64,000 nt of DNA, from positions 1-64,000 of the forward strand of contig CALEUX010000052.1 in the NCBI GenBank assembly GCA_937920475.1, given 5' to 3'. Every line of letters begins with the position of its first letter. Within the stretch, counting starts at the first letter, position 1. The position numbers and the translations under genes are program-made. The notes under the pieces were generated by a model. The model was not told the origin of the DNA. It did not search any database and was given only the letters and a program-made list of their open reading frames with translations. Origin of the DNA: an uncultured Marinilabiliaceae bacterium. GTDB lineage: Bacteria > Bacteroidota > Bacteroidia > Bacteroidales > Marinilabiliaceae. This document shows, piece after piece, positions 49,719 through 58,195 of the stretch.

Positions 49719-50402
49719 TTATTCCTGTATAAATTTCATGTATTCATTATCAGCATCAGCGGAAAAAGAAAGATTAAGTTCTTTCGCCTTTGATGCAGAA
49801 GCCTTTTCAATTTGTTCAAAAAGCTTTACGGCCCCGGTTTCTTCAAAAATATTTCGAAGCTCATCCAAAGACGTTTCGTCAATAAGCCTGACACCGCCTT
49901 CACCGGGTTTATAGTAATTTGAGCCCAACTGAGGAAACAGACTTTCTCCATTTTCGTAAACCCAATTCCATACCGGTCCCTGCTCGGGATGCTCTTCCGG
50001 GTTTACCAGTTTTGGATGCACACAATAGCCAGTCTCAAGAATACTATGCCCTATTTTTCGTTTGATAAGTAATTGCTGACGCCCCAAGCGGGAATTAACA
50101 AACAGACCTGTTTGCTGACTAATTTTCCGAATTACCTGAATGATGTAACCCGGCGTATTGTTTCGTGGGCAACGCGTTTTGCACGATAAACACTGGCCAC
50201 ACATCCATATTTCTTCGCCACTCAGAAGTTCAGTAAGAATATCCTCATCGCCGGTTTGTACAAGCTGACAAATTTTGCGGGGGTCGTAGTCGTAATATCC
50301 GGCGGCAGGGCAGATAGCAGTACATACACCACAATTCATGCAGGCTGTAAGACCTTCCTGAAAGCGAATATCGGCCCGCATTTGTTCAATAACAGGTTGC
50401 AT
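49719..50402 (-). CDS. HdrC-like ferredoxin subunit
   Basis: 227 aa. Two [4Fe-4S] motifs, CMNCGVCTAICP and CGQCLSCKTRCP, then a helical C-terminal part that in this family contacts HdrB. First gene of the hdr set; a minus-strand TACTTTTG lies about 26 bp upstream. Confidence 0.88.
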   Translation of the reverse strand: MQPVIEQMRADIRFQEGLTACMNCGVCTAICPAAGYYDYDPRKICQLVQTGDEDILTELLSGEEIWMCGQCLSCKTRCPRNNTPGYIIQVIRKISQQTGLFVNSRLGRQQLLIKRKIGHSILETGYCVHPKLVNPEEHPEQGPVWNWVYENGESLFPQLGSNYYKPGEGGVRLIDETSLDELRNIFEETGAVKLFEQIEKASASKAKELNLSFSADADNEYMKFIQE

Positions 50403-50427
50403 TATTTTGGAATTGATTTAGCTATAT

Positions 50428-50435
50428 CAAAAGTA
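50428..50435 (-). promoter_or_regulatory. -7 element for the hdr operon
   Basis: The minus strand reads TACTTTTG, a perfect TAnnTTTG, 26 bp before the hdrC start. The -33 element at the expected distance is weak. Confidence 0.45.
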
Positions 50436-50523
50436 ACTGATATTCATAACCATAAAAGCAGAACAAATACGTAAACACGATGGGTATAAATACTAATGAC
50501 GGGGGAAAAGTTTCAAGGCTGAA

Positions 50524-50640
50524 GTTGTAAGTTTATGGTTCAGGGTTTTATGTTCAAAGTTTAAAGTTTCTGTCTGAGCGTTTGCGGTTCCCCCTTTAGT
50601 CAGGGCTGTGTCCGCATCCGGTGGAGTTAGGGGGTGTAGG
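50524..50640. repeat. Heptamer array and CCCC/GGGG element after the hdr promoter
   Basis: gttgtaa-gtttatg-gttcagg-gttttat-gttcaaa-gtttaaa at 50524-50572 keeps a 7-bp period. It is followed by a stretch with TTCCCCCTTTAG and GTTAGGGGG, similar in kind to the element at 59789-59861. No ORF is present. Confidence 0.5.
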
Positions 50641-50870
50641 TTGGGAAAAGGGTATATGGTTTATATTTTATAGTTGTTAGCTCCAAGCAACCGGCAACTA
50701 TTATCTGGTGCCGAATTATGATTAACATGCTACCAATTATATTTTCGAATTTAAGCAGCATCAATAAATGAAACTCAAAAAGCAAATTTTATTAAATTTT
50801 AAATATTACCATTAAAACAAGGGGTATGTTTGTTATTTATTGTTTTAATTTAATTTTACACCCCCATTAT

Positions 50871-50901
50871 TTTGACACTGTTTATTTTTTTAATACTTTT
50901 A
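50871..50901 (+). promoter_or_regulatory. Promoter of the ModE-like gene
   Basis: TTTG (50871-50874), 19-bp spacer, TACTTTTA (50894-50901): -33 perfect, -7 seven of eight. It leaves a leader of roughly 150 nt before the start codon. Confidence 0.65.
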
Positions 50902-50924
50902 CAGCAAACAACCCCCGTTTAATT

Positions 50925-50981
50925 TTAAAGAAATTCAATTTCTTTAACCATTGGGTTTTCCTTTTAAATGATTACCCAATG
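50925..50981 (+). promoter_or_regulatory. Two consecutive hairpins in the leader of the ModE-like gene
   Basis: A perfect 11-bp inverted repeat with a one-base centre (TTAAAGAAATT, C, AATTTCTTTAA; 50925-50947) is followed by CATTGGGT/ACCCAATG (50949-50956, 50974-50981). Lying just inside the predicted transcript, the first may be an operator and the second an RNA stem. No known riboswitch is recognised. The remaining leader shows nothing else. Confidence 0.45.
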
Positions 50982-51062
50982 CCATTTTATTAATTCCACC
51001 AGGTAAAAATAATTGATGAACCCTGTTTTTAAGGGTACTAATTTGTAATTAACTTATTAAAT

Positions 51063-51461
51063 ATGAAGAACAAACACTTTAACCTGAATGGAACCATTAC
51101 TATAAATTACAATAACGAACTATTAATGGGGCAGTTGCAATATCGTTTGCTGAATTTAATCATCAACGACCATTTGCTCAACAACACCAATTCAGAATTG
51201 AATATCAGCAAACAAAGGGCTGTAAGTATTATAAATACAATGAACAGAATTGCTCCAAATCAGATAGTTGATATTGATAAGGGAAAACAGGAAACGCGCT
51301 TCAGCCTTACAGATTTTGGCATGAAGCTTTTAAATTCGTATGCCCAGAAAGAGTTCGACCTTTATATGTTTCTGCGAAAAAGTGATGACTATTTAAACAA
51401 TAACATCATTAACAATATGGAGAAAAAACAGGAAGCGATGAGTTTAATGGGTGTTTTATAA
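51063..51461 (+). CDS. ModE-like single-domain winged-helix protein
   Basis: 132 aa. The central part, ISKQRAVSIINTMNRIAP then RFSLTDFGMKLLNSYAQKE, aligns by eye with the molybdate-operon ModE-like protein at 59066 (ISYQHAWNMINDMNKLAP, AQLSDYGKRVIKEYRFIEE). The glycine-rich wing of the latter is replaced by DIDKGKQE. There is no TOBE domain. It is probably a DNA-binding regulator but not necessarily of molybdate. Its long structured leader suggests its own control. Confidence 0.55.
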   Translation: MKNKHFNLNGTITINYNNELLMGQLQYRLLNLIINDHLLNNTNSELNISKQRAVSIINTMNRIAPNQIVDIDKGKQETRFSLTDFGMKLLNSYAQKEFDLYMFLRKSDDYLNNNIINNMEKKQEAMSLMGVL

Positions 51462-51464
51462 TCT

Positions 51465-52109
51465 CTATATCTCAATTAAATGATTTTTTATGGCATAAAC
51501 CACCAGACTGGCCGTATTTTTACATCCCGATTTGAGCAAAATATTGGCTCGGTGCTTTTCAACGGTTCTTTTACTGATAAATAGTTTATCGGCTATTTCG
51601 TTGTTCGACAGGCCCTGGCAAATTTCAATCAGCACCTCCATTTCTCTGTCCGACAGCTGTTCTTCATCAACTAAAACAGATTCATGTTCTTTTTTAGCCA
51701 GAATCAGGTTCCGTAACAATTGATGCGAGAAATAGTTACCACCCTCTGCCACGGCATGAATGGCAGTTTTGACTTCGTGTATATCACTATCTTTTAACAG
51801 GAAACCCCGCACACCGCATTCAAGCATTTTTGAATAATATTCCTGGTCGCCATACATCGACAGGGTAACTATTTTCAGGTCGTGGTCGTTTTCAAGTGCT
51901 AACCGTGAGGCTTGAATTCCATCCATCTCGGGCATAGAAATATCCATTAACACCACATCGGGTTTAGCAGTCTTATAAGTGTTGAGAAACTCTTTTCCAT
52001 TTGAAGCCTCTCCAACTACCAGAAACTCCGGCATGGAACTCAACAGCAATTTTAACCCGTTTAGAAACAAGTTATGGTCGTCGACCAGAAACACCCTTAT
52101 TTTATCCAT
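51465..52109 (-). CDS. NarL/LuxR-type response regulator
   Basis: About 214 aa from the ATG at 52109; one at 52118 overlapping the kinase end is also possible. Receiver domain with acidic pair in VFLVDDHNLF, phospho-Asp in VVLMDISMPEMDG and Lys in FLLKDSD; LuxR-type HTH LSDREMEVLIEICQGLSNNE. Translationally coupled to the kinase gene. Target genes unknown. Confidence 0.93.
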   Translation of the reverse strand: MDKIRVFLVDDHNLFLNGLKLLLSSMPEFLVVGEASNGKEFLNTYKTAKPDVVLMDISMPEMDGIQASRLALENDHDLKIVTLSMYGDQEYYSKMLECGVRGFLLKDSDIHEVKTAIHAVAEGGNYFSHQLLRNLILAKKEHESVLVDEEQLSDREMEVLIEICQGLSNNEIADKLFISKRTVEKHRANILLKSGCKNTASLVVYAIKNHLIEI

Positions 52110-52110
52110 A

Positions 52111-53067
52111 TTAACCATTTATGGGTACCGCAATAGCAACAAGTACACCTTTATCCTTATCAGAAAACACTTCCAAAGTACCTTTAAGCGATTGAACACG
52201 GCTAAGCATATTAAAATAGCCTGTACCTATTGTTTTTTCGTCGGCAAAAAGCGATTCGGTATTAAAACCAACGCCATTGTCGCGATAATTTACTAAAATT
52301 TCCTTATCGTCGGCTGTAAGGTCAATATTAACCCTTGTGGCTCCCGAATGCTTGATGGAATTGTTGAGCAACTCGCATACCGAACGATATATCACCACTT
52401 CGGTACCGGTTGAAAACCTCACATCCATGGCATTGGTTTTAAAAACCACCTTCATGCCTTTGCTTTGGTTTATTTTGTTTACAAAATTACGAATTGCTTT
52501 AGCCACGCCAAAACTGTTTAATACATGAGGACTCAAATTGTTGGAGATTTCCTGAATGCTTTTGATGGCTTCGCTAATTACCATATTGGTATTTTTGATG
52601 ACCGATTGGCTTGAGGGATTGGTTTCAACAGCAGCCAGCGAAGAAACCGACATTTTAATGGTCGACAGTAATGGCCCCAAACCATCGTGCAATTCAGTGG
52701 CAAAGCGGCGTCTCTCGCGCTCCTCGGCCTGAATAATAGCATTGAGGAGGGCTTTTTCCTGTTCACGGGTTTTCTGATCGACCCGTTTCATGTAGTCAAA
52801 GATTTTCTGAATGAGAAAAACCCCAATGGCAAAAAACAAACTGGTGATAGCTCCCAACCATATATAAAACAAACGGAAATCCTGTGGTTTAAAGTCGGTT
52901 ACAAATGGCAAAAACTCAATTAACCGTTGGAATGCCATAAAAACAAAACCAAACGATATTAATATCCACGACAGATTAAACTTGGTGACTTTGGTGAGTT
53001 TTACAGCCACCGCAGCAGCAAAAAACTGGAAGATAATGGTAATAGCGAGGGTTATTTGGAGTGCCAT
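52111..53067 (-). CDS. Sensor histidine kinase (HisKA_3, NarX/DegS-like)
   Basis: 318 aa. Three membrane helices in the first ~100 aa with almost no periplasmic domain, then a coiled coil (REQEKALLNAIIQAEERER) into the H-box FATELHDGLGPLLSTIKMS, and a HATPase_c domain with ELLNNSIKHSGATRV and IGTGYFNMLSRV. Overlaps the regulator gene. The signal may be membrane or redox state; that is inference. Confidence 0.92.
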   Translation of the reverse strand: MALQITLAITIIFQFFAAAVAVKLTKVTKFNLSWILISFGFVFMAFQRLIEFLPFVTDFKPQDFRLFYIWLGAITSLFFAIGVFLIQKIFDYMKRVDQKTREQEKALLNAIIQAEERERRRFATELHDGLGPLLSTIKMSVSSLAAVETNPSSQSVIKNTNMVISEAIKSIQEISNNLSPHVLNSFGVAKAIRNFVNKINQSKGMKVVFKTNAMDVRFSTGTEVVIYRSVCELLNNSIKHSGATRVNIDLTADDKEILVNYRDNGVGFNTESLFADEKTIGTGYFNMLSRVQSLKGTLEVFSDKDKGVLVAIAVPING

Positions 53068-53219
53068 GATTCTTTTTTTATGTAAAAATAGCAGGTTGGC
53101 ACGTGAAAACCTTATTTATAATTCTTAAAATCGTATTGAATCAAATTTTCAATATTCGGTTACGATTGAAAGCGTGCTGTAGTTGCGAAATACAAACCTC
53201 AATTTACATATAGTACAAA

Positions 53220-53349
53220 CTAATCTAATGAATCAGATTTGCTTTTAGCCATCGCACTAAAAGCATCTACGAATTTCTGGTTGAGGTTATACCAATCGGC
53301 ATCCAATTAACTGTTCATCGTTCTCTAATCGCAAGAACATGATAGACAT
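53220..53349 (-). pseudogene. Apparent frameshifted small ORF
   Basis: On the minus strand one frame reads MSIMFLRLENDEQLI from 53349, then hits a stop; a shifted frame continues as DADWYNLNQKFVDAFSAMAK and ends at 53220. Joining them needs one base removed near 53303-53309. Codon use looks like coding DNA. It would be about 42 aa, unfamiliar, in the 300-bp gap after the helicase gene. It could be a broken short gene, the lost end of a longer one, or chance. Confidence 0.35.
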
Positions 53350-53369
53350 AGCATAGGTAAGAGGTGTTC

Positions 53370-56039
53370 TTAACTACCAAACCCGGGCATTTTAAACTTC
53401 ATTGTAACTTCTCCTGTTTCGCGGTTTACTTCAATAGATTGACCATTCATTCCAATATCTTTTCCGGTACTCATTTTAAACAAACCGGCTAAAAACTGGA
53501 GACCATTATTCATAACCTGCTCAATTTCTTCTGGTTGTGGAGCATTGGGTTGTGAAATTGTAGTCTGCTCCTTAGAATCAACATTATCAGAATCTTGTTC
53601 TACCTTATTTTCCTCAAAACTAATATTATCCTCAACGGCTTCTTCCTCAGTCAGTATAGAGGTTGATGTGTCAGCTCCAAAATCATCACCTGCGGGAATA
53701 TCTGCATCGGGAAGTGTTTCTTGTGAAGCAATAAAATCTTCTAATTGAGCAATAAATTGCGAACGACCTTTTGAAGAAAAATCAACGAAGTTTGTATTGG
53801 CATTAGTCCCTAAAACACCATCGAATAAACTTTGTTTAACCAATAATCCGGCAGCAATTTGCTGTTCAATACTATCGCGAGTAATAAAATTGAAAATTGT
53901 AAGTTGACTACTCTTTTGCCCGAGGCGATCAATACGGCCAATACGTTGATTCTTTTTGGCTGGATTCCATGGTAGCTCAAAGTTGATAAGGGTATCGGCA
54001 ACCTGTAAATTTAAGCCGGCCCCACCGGCCTCAGTTGACAAGAAAACCTTACAATGCTCGTTAGTCTCAAATTTACGAATAAGTTCACCTCTTGATTTAA
54101 CCGGGATTTTTCCGTTTAACTCGGCAAAACCTATATGATTGTCGCGTAGCAACTTGCCAATTAGTTTATGTACTTTAACCCATTCCGAAAAAATTATGAT
54201 TTTACGGTTAGAATTACGAATGTCTAACTGGTCGAACAAAATGCTTTTAAGTTCCTCCAGTTTGGGCGATTCGTTGGTTTGATCATCAATTAGGTAGGTA
54301 GAATCACAAACCATTCGCATGCTGGTGAGCAACATTTGTAATTTGTTCAGATCATAAGGAGTAAGAAACTTTTTTCGAATAATGGCACCAATTCCCATGG
54401 CAAAATCAGTGTGGTATTCCCTTTGTAAATCCGAAAGTTCAACAGGAACATTTATTTGCTGAACATTTGGCAATTGGTCAATAACATTGCGCTTCTCACG
54501 ACGAATGAGTATTTTATTGAGCTTTTGGTTTAACTTCTGAAGATCGTAGTAGCCGTTTATTTTATTTGGTTTTTCCGGGTCGAACAAGCAATGCTGATAA
54601 GAAAACTCCCATAAAGGTCCAAGAAAATGAGGATCGAGTATATTTACAATTGAGAAAATATCTATCAACCTGTTTTCGATAGGCGTACCTGTAATAATCA
54701 GAACATGTTTAAAATTTAACCTGTTTACAGCAGAATGAGTTTGTGCTTCGTAATTCTTAACTTTCTGAGCTTCATCAAGAATCAAAAAATCAATCCCTGC
54801 TTTGTTAATTGCAACATGATCGCGAAGTACAGTTTCGTAATTTACAACAAGAAAGTGTTCCTTTGCCGTATGGTATTGACGTTCACGTTCGTGTGGAGTT
54901 CCTTGAATTACAAGTGCTTTTTCGGAAGAAAATTTTTCAATTTCTTTTTTCCATTGTTGCTTAAGAGAAGCCGGGCAAACAATCAGAGTTCGCTTAAAAT
55001 CGAAAATTTCCTTCTTTTTTATAGTGGCAGTAATTGCTTGCAGAGTTTTACCCAATCCCATTTCGTCAGCAATAATTGCTGCCTTTTTAAAAGTAACAAA
55101 CTGCACGCCCTGTTTCTGATAATCGTATAGTTGGGCTTTAATGTTATCATAAGTTAAGATTGTTTGAGATTCAATCTCAGCCAACAGTTTGTTTTCGTAA
55201 GCTAATTCAACTTTTTCACGAACTTCCGGTCTAATCACAATTCTTTCCTCATTTTGAGCTTCCTCAATAAATCCAAGAAAATCAAGTACGCAGCCATCTT
55301 CAATGTAGTTTTTATTCTTAAAGAACTTCGTAATCAATAATCTTTCCTTCAACTCAAGGTTATTGGGATAAAACCAGGATATTTTATAATCATTAAGAGG
55401 GTCACAAAAAATTTCAATAAAAGGGAAATCTTTGCTTAATCTTTTAAATAGTTTTTCATCTTCCTTTATCTTACTAAACACATACATTATATGTTTAGTG
55501 GTGCCAAGTTTATTTTTCCGGGCATCAGGACTGTCGCTATATCCTGTTTCGTTTTCAAAATCTCTCAGAAATACCTTGTACTTAACACCCTTTTCGTTAG
55601 TTAAAATATGGTCACCATAAATATTCGATGCCAATTCGATACGATAATTAGCTTTCTCGGCTTTTACTTTTCTTTCGGATAATACTCGTTTTATCATTCC
55701 CTCTCGGGTGTACCTCTGATGCTCATTACTAGCCTTTGGGTCGAGCAAATGCAACTCATTTTCAATCTGAAGCAAACAAGCATAAGAATATTGATTCCAA
55801 CCTTTAAAGTCCGAATCTGTTTCGGGAAATATTGATTCATCTCCATCAATAAATATCGCAAACTCAATGGGCTCGTTTAACGAAACATCATAAACAATTA
55901 ACTCGAATCTCTCATTTGATTGAGATAATATTTGACAATCACCATTGTTGTAAATTAACTGCCCCAAAGACAGTATGTCTGCATCAATTATTGAGCTTAG
56001 TTTCTTTTTTTGTTTGGATAAGATCTCTATCAACTTCAT
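53370..56039 (-). CDS. SNF2-family DEAD/DEAH-box helicase
   Basis: 889 aa. An unrecognised N-terminal ~300 aa precede the SNF2 motor: DEMGLGKTLQAIT (Walker A), LDEAQ (Walker B), TGTPIENRL, then helicase C-domain motifs STEAGGAGLNLQ and RIGRIDRLGQ. The last ~130 aa are acidic and low-complexity, ending in a short conserved-looking MKFKMPGFGS. It resembles RapA/HepA-like or bacterial SWI2/SNF2 proteins that remodel DNA-protein complexes. No methylase or nuclease partner is nearby, so a defence role is not supported. Confidence 0.88.
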   Translation of the reverse strand: MKLIEILSKQKKKLSSIIDADILSLGQLIYNNGDCQILSQSNERFELIVYDVSLNEPIEFAIFIDGDESIFPETDSDFKGWNQYSYACLLQIENELHLLDPKASNEHQRYTREGMIKRVLSERKVKAEKANYRIELASNIYGDHILTNEKGVKYKVFLRDFENETGYSDSPDARKNKLGTTKHIMYVFSKIKEDEKLFKRLSKDFPFIEIFCDPLNDYKISWFYPNNLELKERLLITKFFKNKNYIEDGCVLDFLGFIEEAQNEERIVIRPEVREKVELAYENKLLAEIESQTILTYDNIKAQLYDYQKQGVQFVTFKKAAIIADEMGLGKTLQAITATIKKKEIFDFKRTLIVCPASLKQQWKKEIEKFSSEKALVIQGTPHERERQYHTAKEHFLVVNYETVLRDHVAINKAGIDFLILDEAQKVKNYEAQTHSAVNRLNFKHVLIITGTPIENRLIDIFSIVNILDPHFLGPLWEFSYQHCLFDPEKPNKINGYYDLQKLNQKLNKILIRREKRNVIDQLPNVQQINVPVELSDLQREYHTDFAMGIGAIIRKKFLTPYDLNKLQMLLTSMRMVCDSTYLIDDQTNESPKLEELKSILFDQLDIRNSNRKIIIFSEWVKVHKLIGKLLRDNHIGFAELNGKIPVKSRGELIRKFETNEHCKVFLSTEAGGAGLNLQVADTLINFELPWNPAKKNQRIGRIDRLGQKSSQLTIFNFITRDSIEQQIAAGLLVKQSLFDGVLGTNANTNFVDFSSKGRSQFIAQLEDFIASQETLPDADIPAGDDFGADTSTSILTEEEAVEDNISFEENKVEQDSDNVDSKEQTTISQPNAPQPEEIEQVMNNGLQFLAGLFKMSTGKDIGMNGQSIEVNRETGEVTMKFKMPGFGS

Positions 56040-56093
56040 ATTTTACTAATTTAGTAACACAAAGAAAGTAATTTGATTTTAAAGGAGTGCCTT

Positions 56094-56984
56094 TTAATTA
56101 CCAATTTTCATAACCAACGGATTAAAGGCCTTTGAAAAAACCATAACCTTGTCGCCTTCGGTTAAATCGGCAATGTCGTTTTCGTATGCAGTTACTTTAA
56201 TTATTTGATTCATGCCTGTAACAACAGTTAGAAGATAGAATGTATCCTGCTTTTGAATTTTTACAATAGTTCCTGCAATTTGCACCTTACCGCTAATTTG
56301 ATTGTTAATAAAAACATCATCGGGACGCCCAAATCCTTTCGCTTTTCCGTTATCGATAAGCATAACTTTTTGCGCCAGTCGAAATACCTCGGCAAGGTCG
56401 TGACTAACCAGCATAGTTGTTGCCTTATAAATTGAATGAGCTTTTAATATTTCATTTTGCAGGGCAGTTCTAATACCTGCATCGAGAGCCGATAAAGGTT
56501 CATCGAGCAAAAGGAATTGAGGTTTACGAGCCAAAGCACGAGCCAAAGCCACCCGTTGCTTCTGACCGCCCGAAAGCTTTTCAGGCTTTCGGTTAGCAAA
56601 TTCTGTGAGGCCAAAGTTATGCAGCAATTCATCAATAAATGTCTTATCCTTATATTTTTGACCATAAGCCACATTTTTAAAAACAGCCATGTTCGGGAAA
56701 AGCGCATAATCCTGAAAAACAAAACCAATATTACGTTGCTGCGGGGGCATGTTAATCCTATCGTTAGAGCTGTACCATACGGAATTTCCAACTTTAATAA
56801 TTCCTTTATCGGGCGAAGTTAATCCGGCAATCATACGTAATATTGTAGTTTTACCGGCGCCCGACTCGCCAAACAACACAACCAACTCGCCAACCGGGAT
56901 TGATGTTTGAATCTTCAACTGCATTCTACCATAAGCAGAAACCAGCTCTTTTTGAACATCAATATAAATTATATCATTTTCCAT
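56094..56984 (-). CDS. modC: Molybdate ABC transporter ATP-binding protein
   Basis: 296 aa. Walker A GESGAGKTT, signature LSGGQKQR, Walker B FLLLDEPLSALD, then a C-terminal TOBE segment (~235-296) that binds oxyanion for feedback. Overlaps modB by 16 bp. Energises molybdate import for nitrogenase and other Mo enzymes. Confidence 0.93.
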   Translation of the reverse strand: MENDIIYIDVQKELVSAYGRMQLKIQTSIPVGELVVLFGESGAGKTTILRMIAGLTSPDKGIIKVGNSVWYSSNDRINMPPQQRNIGFVFQDYALFPNMAVFKNVAYGQKYKDKTFIDELLHNFGLTEFANRKPEKLSGGQKQRVALARALARKPQFLLLDEPLSALDAGIRTALQNEILKAHSIYKATTMLVSHDLAEVFRLAQKVMLIDNGKAKGFGRPDDVFINNQISGKVQIAGTIVKIQKQDTFYLLTVVTGMNQIIKVTAYENDIADLTEGDKVMVFSKAFNPLVMKIGN

Positions 56985-57649
56985 GAGTCGCTCCTTCTGT
57001 GAATAGTATAAATAAGCGTAAGAATAACAAACGATATTATAAATAAAGTAAATGCGTATTGATTAGCCATATCGAAATTTAGAGCCTGCACCTCATCATA
57101 AATGGCAATTGAAGCAACACGAGTTTCGCCCGGCATGTTACCCCCCACCATAAGAATAATACCAAACTCGCCAATGCAATGAGCAAAAGTGAGCGCAATT
57201 GCCGTAATTAACGATGGTTTAATACCCGGCAATAATACCCTGAAAAAAGTTGTTGTTTTAGACTTTCCCAAGGTGTAAGAGGCTTCGCGCAGACTAACCG
57301 GCACGGCTCTTAGTCCGTTAGTTAGAGGTTGCACCATAAATGGAAGGCTAAAAACTACAGAAGCCAAAAGAATTCCCTCGAAAGTGAATGCCAAATGCAC
57401 ATCGAACCATTGACTTAATAATCTCCCGAACCAAAAATTGGGACTGTAAGCTACCAATATGTAATATCCTATAACCGACGGCGGCAAAACAAGCGGCATA
57501 CTTACCAAAGCTTCGAGCACCGGTTTAAACCTGAACCGGGAGTAGGCCATGAAATAACTCAGCGGCAGTCCGATTATCAGCAAAATTGATGTGGTATAAA
57601 CCGCAAGTTTCGCTGTTAGGATGAGTGTTTGTATGAATGGGGTTGGCAT
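56969..57649 (-). CDS. modB: Molybdate ABC transporter permease
   Basis: 226 aa, five or six membrane helices, with the EAA loop LREASYTLGKSKTTTFFRVLLPG region (LREASYTLGKS and FFRVLLPG) that docks on ModC. ModB hallmark PLVLPPSVIGYYIL is present. Confidence 0.93.
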   Translation of the reverse strand: MPTPFIQTLILTAKLAVYTTSILLIIGLPLSYFMAYSRFRFKPVLEALVSMPLVLPPSVIGYYILVAYSPNFWFGRLLSQWFDVHLAFTFEGILLASVVFSLPFMVQPLTNGLRAVPVSLREASYTLGKSKTTTFFRVLLPGIKPSLITAIALTFAHCIGEFGIILMVGGNMPGETRVASIAIYDEVQALNFDMANQYAFTLFIISFVILTLIYTIHRRSDSWKMI

Positions 57650-57663
57650 GTTTTAGTTTTGAG

Positions 57664-58149
57664 TTATGAGTTTGATAGTTTATTGTTGAGAGTTGATAGT
57701 TGAGGGTTGAGGGTTGATAGTTGAGGGTTGATAGTTGATAGTTGAGGGTTGGGTTGTATTAGGGATATTTCGTTGGCTTTTATGAGTGCTGTAACCGAAG
57801 TTCCTTCTGTAAGTTCGAGTGCGTTAACCGCCCGTGTTGTAATGGCAGAATACAAAGTTTGTTCACCAAAGTTTAATTCAACCAAACTAAGCAGTTCGCC
57901 TCGACTTATTGATTTAACAATACATGAAAATCTATTACGCAGACTTATTTTGCCGAAAAGATTAACTGCGATAGAAAGCTCAGACTCTTTAAAAACCGCA
58001 AGTGCCTCAGCATTTGGGACTAACCATGGCGGCAAATCATCGGCATCGATAAGAAGAGCCGACATTTTTGTATTGTCTGATTCTAAATCGACAAGAACAA
58101 CACCGCCTGATGTTGTGATGCTTTTTATTATGGCTGGAATTTTATTCAT
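57664..58149 (-). CDS. Double-TOBE molybdate-binding protein with a heptapeptide-repeat tail
   Basis: 161 aa. TOBE-like half ~5-65 (IPAIIKSITTSGGVVLVDLE) and a clearer one ~68-133 (SLRNRFSCIVKSISRGELLS, NALELTEGTSVTALIKANEI). It likely buffers or senses molybdate beside ModABC. The last ~25 residues repeat NPQLSTI/L units and are encoded by a 7-bp DNA array that elsewhere is intergenic, so the natural domain end is near residue 133 and the tail is acquired. Lies between modA and modB. Confidence 0.8.
   Translation of the reverse strand: MNKIPAIIKSITTSGGVVLVDLESDNTKMSALLIDADDLPPWLVPNAEALAVFKESELSIAVNLFGKISLRNRFSCIVKSISRGELLSLVELNFGEQTLYSAITTRAVNALELTEGTSVTALIKANEISLIQPNPQLSTINPQLSTLNPQLSTLNNKLSNS
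57673..57752. repeat. Heptamer array inside the 3' end of the double-TOBE gene
   Basis: Plus strand units of gttgaga / gttgata / gttgagg follow each other with a strict 7-bp period. Three units make 21 bp, so the minus-strand reading frame yields a 7-residue repeat. Same unit family as the arrays at 61575-61745 and 63054-63160. Confidence 0.8.
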
Positions 58150-58195
58150 AATAGAGTCTGTTTTAAGTTGGTGTTTGTCGTAGAATGACTATAAA

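Noticed and set aside
53370-56039. SNF2 helicase as part of a phage-defence system
   Set aside because: No methylase, nuclease or other defence gene is adjacent; neighbours are modC and a two-component system.
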